Below, one piece after another: positions 3,979-6,592 of a stretch of 6,592 bases of DNA (the stretch's first letter is position 1; every line of letters begins with the position of its first letter). The notes below the pieces were generated by a model. The model had not been told where the DNA came from and ran no database searches. It saw only the letters and a list, made by a program, of their open reading frames with translations. The DNA comes from Candidatus Blautia intestinipullorum (lineage in GTDB: Bacteria; Bacillota; Clostridia; Lachnospirales; Lachnospiraceae). The position numbers and the translations under genes were made by a program. The stretch covers positions 1 to 6,592 of the forward strand of contig DWVA01000113.1 in NCBI GenBank assembly GCA_019120475.1, in the 5' to 3' direction.

Positions 3979-6456
3979 TTACAGATATTTTCCGGTAATG
4001 CTTTCTGCTGTATTTCTGATATCTTCCGGCGTTCCGGAAGCAACGATCCGTCCGCCGTCAGAACCGCCTCCAGGTCCCATATCGATGATGTAGTCCGCAT
4101 TCCGGATCACATCCAGATCATGCTCGATCACGATCACGGTAGCTCCGTTTTGGATAAGAGTGCCGAAAACGTCCAGGAGTGTCCGTACATCCAAAGGATG
4201 CAGACCGATCGTGGGTTCGTCAAAGACGAAAACAGAATCCTGCTGTCCTTTTCCAAGCTCACTTGCAAGTTTCAGACGCTGGGCCTCGCCTCCGGAGAGA
4301 CTGGGAGTCTCTTCCCCAAGAGTCAGATAGCCGAGACCGAGATCTTTGAGAACCTGAAGCCTCTGGCGGATCAGCTTTAAATCCTTACATGCCTCAAAGG
4401 ACGTAAAGATATCCATGGACATCAGCTCCGGCAGGGAATATTCCCTGCCTTTTTTGTCCGTGTATTTTATTTTATCCGCCGCTTTGGAGTAGCGGGATCC
4501 TCTGCATTCCGGACAGGGAATTTCCACATCGGGAAGAAACTGTACGTCAAGGCTGATCTGTCCTGTTCCGTCGCAGACAGGACAGCGCAGTTTCCCTGTA
4601 TTGTAGGAAAAATCACCAGCTTTACAGCCAAGTGCCTTGGCGTCGGGAGTTTTGGCGAAAACTTTCCTCAGTTCATCGTGAATATTTGCGTAGGTGGCTA
4701 CTGTGGAGCGGACGTTGATTCCGATTGGAGCGGCGTCGATAAGTTTTACCTGCGCGATGCCTTCCGCTTCCACAGAAACCACATGCTGCGGAAGTTTTTT
4801 CCCCTGAATGACAGCCGTCAGACCGGGAATCAGACTTTCCAGGATCAAAGTGGTCTTTCCGGAGCCTGATACACCTGTTATTACGGTAAGTTTTCCCTTG
4901 GGGATCTTTACATCCAGAGGTTTGACAGTATGGATGGATCCGGTGACAAGATGGATCAGCCCCTGGGAGAACAGATTTTCTTTTTGAGAATGTTCTCTTA
5001 TGCCTGTATTCGGGGAACCTGTCAGGAAAGCGCCGATCCTGGAAAGCGGATTTCGGGAAATATCCTGAATTGTTCCCTGGGCGATCACATGTCCTCCGTT
5101 TGAACCGGCTCCGGGACCCATTTCCACGATCCAGTCCGCTTCAGATAAAATCTGTGTGTCATGGTCTACAAGTATGACGGAATTGCCGTCATTGATCAGA
5201 TCGTGCATGACACCGGTAAGTCCTGCAATGTTGGCGGGATGGAGTCCGATAGAGGGTTCGTCCAGAACATACAAAACGCCTGTGGTACGGTTGCGGACAG
5301 CTCTTGCAAGCTGCATTCTCTGGCGTTCTCCGGTGGATAAAGTAGAAGACGCCCGGTCAAGAGTCAGATAGCCAAGACCAAGATCCATCAGCCGTTTGGC
5401 TGAAGAGAAAAAGGAATCACAGATACTCCGGGCCATAGGACGCATTTCCTCCGGAAGAGAGGCGGGGACGCCTTTTACCCATTCTGTAAGGTCTGTCAGA
5501 GTCATCCGGCATACTTCATCAAGAGAAAGACCTCTGAGCTTTGGAGCTCTTGCCGCTGCCGAGAGACGTGAGCCTCTGCATTCAGGACATACTTCCTCCT
5601 TCAAAAATTTTTCCACCCGCTTCATTCCTTTTTCATCTTTGACTTTGGACAGCGCGTTTTCGACAGTATAGACCGCATTAAAATAAGTAAAGTCCAGTTC
5701 CCCTGCCTGATTGGTCTTTTTTGACTTGTAGAAAATATGTTTTTTTTCAGCGGGGCCGTTGTAGACGATATCCTTTTCCTTATCTGTAAGATCGTGAAAA
5801 GGTACGTCGGTGCGGACGCCCATTTCCCGGCAGACATCAGTCATAAGAGACCACATAAGAGAATTCCAGGGAGCTACCGCGCCCTGGTCAATGGTAAGTG
5901 ATTCATCGGGAACAAGTGTGGAGCGGTCCACTGTTCGTATGATCCCTGTCCCATCACAGGTACGGCAGGCGCCCTGACTGTTGAAAGCAAGTTCTTCAGC
6001 AGAAGGAGCGTAGAATTTTGTGTGGCAGACAGGACAGACAAGCTCCTGCTCTGCGGCTACCGCCAATGTTGGAGGATGATAATGTCCGTTGGGACAGCGG
6101 TGGCTGGCCAGTCTGGAGTACATCAGACGAAGACTGTTCAGGAGCTCTGTACCGGTGCCAAAAGTACTGCGTATACCGGGAACAGCCGGACGCTGGTGCA
6201 GCGCAAGAGCGGCCGGCACATAGAGAATTTCGTCTACCTGGGCTTTTGCCGCCTGCGTCATCCTTCGTCTGGTGTAGGTGGAAAGAGACTCCAGATAACG
6301 GCGGGATCCTTCGGCGTAAAGCACGCCCAGAGCCAGAGATGATTTGCCGGAACCGGATACCCCGGCAATGCCAACAATTTTATTCAGAGGAATGTCTACA
6401 TTTATATTTTTCAGATTATGGACTTTGGCGCCCCGGATCAAAATTTTATCTGTCAT
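3979..6456 (-). CDS. UvrA-like tandem ABC ATPase lacking the UvrB-binding domain (UvrA2/DrrC type)
   Basis: This is an 825-aa cytosolic DNA-binding ATPase of the UvrA superfamily. Site 1 has Walker A GVSGSGKS (32-39), signature LSTGERQR (373-380), Walker B LYVLDEPSIGLHP (395-407) and switch VDHD (430-433). Site 2 has Walker A GVSGSGKT (528-535), signature LSGGEAQR (720-727), Walker B VFVFDEPTIGLHP (742-754) and switch IEHD (777-780). Zinc-finger cysteines are CPVC/CRTC (141-144, 164-167) and CPVC/CPEC (625-628, 648-651); the second set is the DNA-contacting finger in UvrA. Between YSRLA (about 114-118) and the first finger only about 20 residues remain, where housekeeping UvrA of about 940 aa carries a roughly 110-residue UvrB-binding domain. 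This fits UvrA2/DrrC-type proteins, tied in other bacteria to tolerance of DNA-binding drugs or damage, rather than the canonical excinuclease subunit. The start at 6456 is supported by AGAAAGG 9 nt upstream; a longer frame from 6522 would overlap the promoter. The gene stands alone with its own promoter. Confidence 0.93.
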   Translation of the reverse strand: MTDKILIRGAKVHNLKNINVDIPLNKIVGIAGVSGSGKSSLALGVLYAEGSRRYLESLSTYTRRRMTQAAKAQVDEILYVPAALALHQRPAVPGIRSTFGTGTELLNSLRLMYSRLASHRCPNGHYHPPTLAVAAEQELVCPVCHTKFYAPSAEELAFNSQGACRTCDGTGIIRTVDRSTLVPDESLTIDQGAVAPWNSLMWSLMTDVCREMGVRTDVPFHDLTDKEKDIVYNGPAEKKHIFYKSKKTNQAGELDFTYFNAVYTVENALSKVKDEKGMKRVEKFLKEEVCPECRGSRLSAAARAPKLRGLSLDEVCRMTLTDLTEWVKGVPASLPEEMRPMARSICDSFFSSAKRLMDLGLGYLTLDRASSTLSTGERQRMQLARAVRNRTTGVLYVLDEPSIGLHPANIAGLTGVMHDLINDGNSVILVDHDTQILSEADWIVEMGPGAGSNGGHVIAQGTIQDISRNPLSRIGAFLTGSPNTGIREHSQKENLFSQGLIHLVTGSIHTVKPLDVKIPKGKLTVITGVSGSGKTTLILESLIPGLTAVIQGKKLPQHVVSVEAEGIAQVKLIDAAPIGINVRSTVATYANIHDELRKVFAKTPDAKALGCKAGDFSYNTGKLRCPVCDGTGQISLDVQFLPDVEIPCPECRGSRYSKAADKIKYTDKKGREYSLPELMSMDIFTSFEACKDLKLIRQRLQVLKDLGLGYLTLGEETPSLSGGEAQRLKLASELGKGQQDSVFVFDEPTIGLHPLDVRTLLDVFGTLIQNGATVIVIEHDLDVIRNADYIIDMGPGGGSDGGRIVASGTPEDIRNTAESITGKYL

Positions 6457-6465
6457 ATGGGATAA

Positions 6466-6472
6466 CCTTTCT
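6466..6472 (-). promoter_or_regulatory. Ribosome binding site for the uvrA-like gene
   Basis: On the minus strand AGAAAGG precedes the ATG at 6456 with a 9-nt spacer. The protein then begins MTDKILIRGAKVHNLKN, which matches the usual UvrA N-terminus ('I-IRGAR-HNLKN'). Confidence 0.65.
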
Positions 6473-6504
6473 GTAACATCAGCATCTGTTTGGAAGTTAT
6501 AAAT

Positions 6505-6533
6505 ATAGTACGGCGTTTCCATTAAAGTGTCAA
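6505..6533 (-). promoter_or_regulatory. Strong sigma-A promoter of the uvrA-like gene
   Basis: On the minus strand a perfect -35 TTGACA (6528-6533) and TACTAT (6505-6510) are separated by exactly 17 bp. Transcription would start near 6498, giving a leader of about 42 nt. The in-frame ATG at 6522 falls inside the spacer, so it cannot be used from this promoter. I saw no LexA/DinR-type box in the leader or promoter, though I checked by eye only. Confidence 0.75.
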
Positions 6534-6538
6534 GGCGG

Positions 6539-6551
6539 CCGGCCCTGCCGG
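6539..6551. other. GC-rich hairpin just upstream of the uvrA-like -35
   Basis: CCGGC-CCT-GCCGG is a perfect 5-bp inverted repeat with a 3-nt loop, overlapping the palindrome GGCCGGCC (6537-6544). It starts 5 bp beyond the -35 hexamer in otherwise AT-rich intergenic DNA. It lacks a T-run on either strand, so it is not a standard terminator. It could be an operator or an accident. The remaining bases to 6592 show no coding start that I can support. Confidence 0.3.
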
Positions 6552-6592
6552 ATGAAGTAAACGAATTGTCAGTTGATATGAAAAAGACTAAT

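Noticed and set aside
3971..3990. Direct repeat GATATTT at 3974-3980 and 3984-3990 near the uvrA-like stop
   Set aside because: Two 7-bp AT-rich copies are within chance expectation and partly coding.
3702..4100. A 132-codon minus-strand ORF overlapping both the phosphatase and the end of the uvrA-like gene
   Set aside because: It overlaps two well-supported genes and resembles no family; shadow frame.
6018..6476. A 152-codon plus-strand ORF opposite the 5' part of the uvrA-like gene
   Set aside because: It is wholly antisense to a clearly conserved protein, has no good ribosome binding site, and its composition (Arg/Pro/Trp-rich) is that of a shadow frame.
6457..6522. 22-codon N-terminal extension of the uvrA-like gene from the ATG at 6522
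   Set aside because: The ATG lies in the spacer of a near-consensus promoter, and UvrA homology starts at the ATG at 6456.
6566..6592. Possible divergent plus-strand promoter TTGTCA-N17-TAAT at the right edge
   Set aside because: The -10 element is cut off by the window end and no downstream gene can be seen, so it cannot be assessed.

Overview
The window looks like an ordinary chromosomal stretch from a low-to-moderate GC Firmicute, most likely a gut Lachnospiraceae-type Clostridium relative. This rests on strong AGGAGG-like ribosome binding sites, AT-rich sigma-A promoters, mixed codon use, and the particular protein families present. The placement is an inference from style and gene content; no rRNA or other marker gene is present. 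I see no tRNA or rRNA gene, CRISPR array, insertion sequence, integrase or attachment site.

Layout, left to right. (1) Bases 1-164 hold the last 53 codons of a plus-strand gene whose tail resembles Fic-family (AMP-transferase fold) proteins. (2) Bases 229-1500 encode a complete M18-family zinc aminopeptidase (ApeB-like, 423 aa). Its stop overlaps the start of (3), a 199-aa membrane protein (1497-2096) whose second half is a DUF1294 domain and whose first half looks like a diverged copy of the same domain. These two genes form a translationally coupled pair. (4) A LysR-type regulator lies convergently on the minus strand (2099-2995), only 2 bp past the DUF1294 stop. (5) Divergent from lysR across a 179-bp regulatory gap is a histidine phosphatase (GTG start at 3175, end 3948). 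(6) Convergent with that, on the minus strand, is a large UvrA-like tandem ABC ATPase (3979-6456, 825 aa). It retains both nucleotide-binding sites and the zinc-finger cysteines but lacks the UvrB-binding domain, so it belongs to the UvrA2/DrrC-like group rather than the housekeeping UvrA. Its promoter (TTGACA-N17-TACTAT) is visible near the right edge.

How the genes may work together. The LysR/phosphatase pair has the classic layout of a LysR regulator controlling itself and a divergent target. ApeB plus the membrane protein is an operon by overlap, but the membrane protein has no known function. The UvrA-like protein has its own promoter and is probably independent; relatives are linked to DNA-damage or DNA-binding-drug tolerance. 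I do not find a convincing undescribed multi-gene system. The observations most worth a second look are the apparent internal duplication in the DUF1294 protein, the UvrA paralogue without a UvrB-docking domain and with an altered first ABC signature, and the compact lysR/phosphatase control region.
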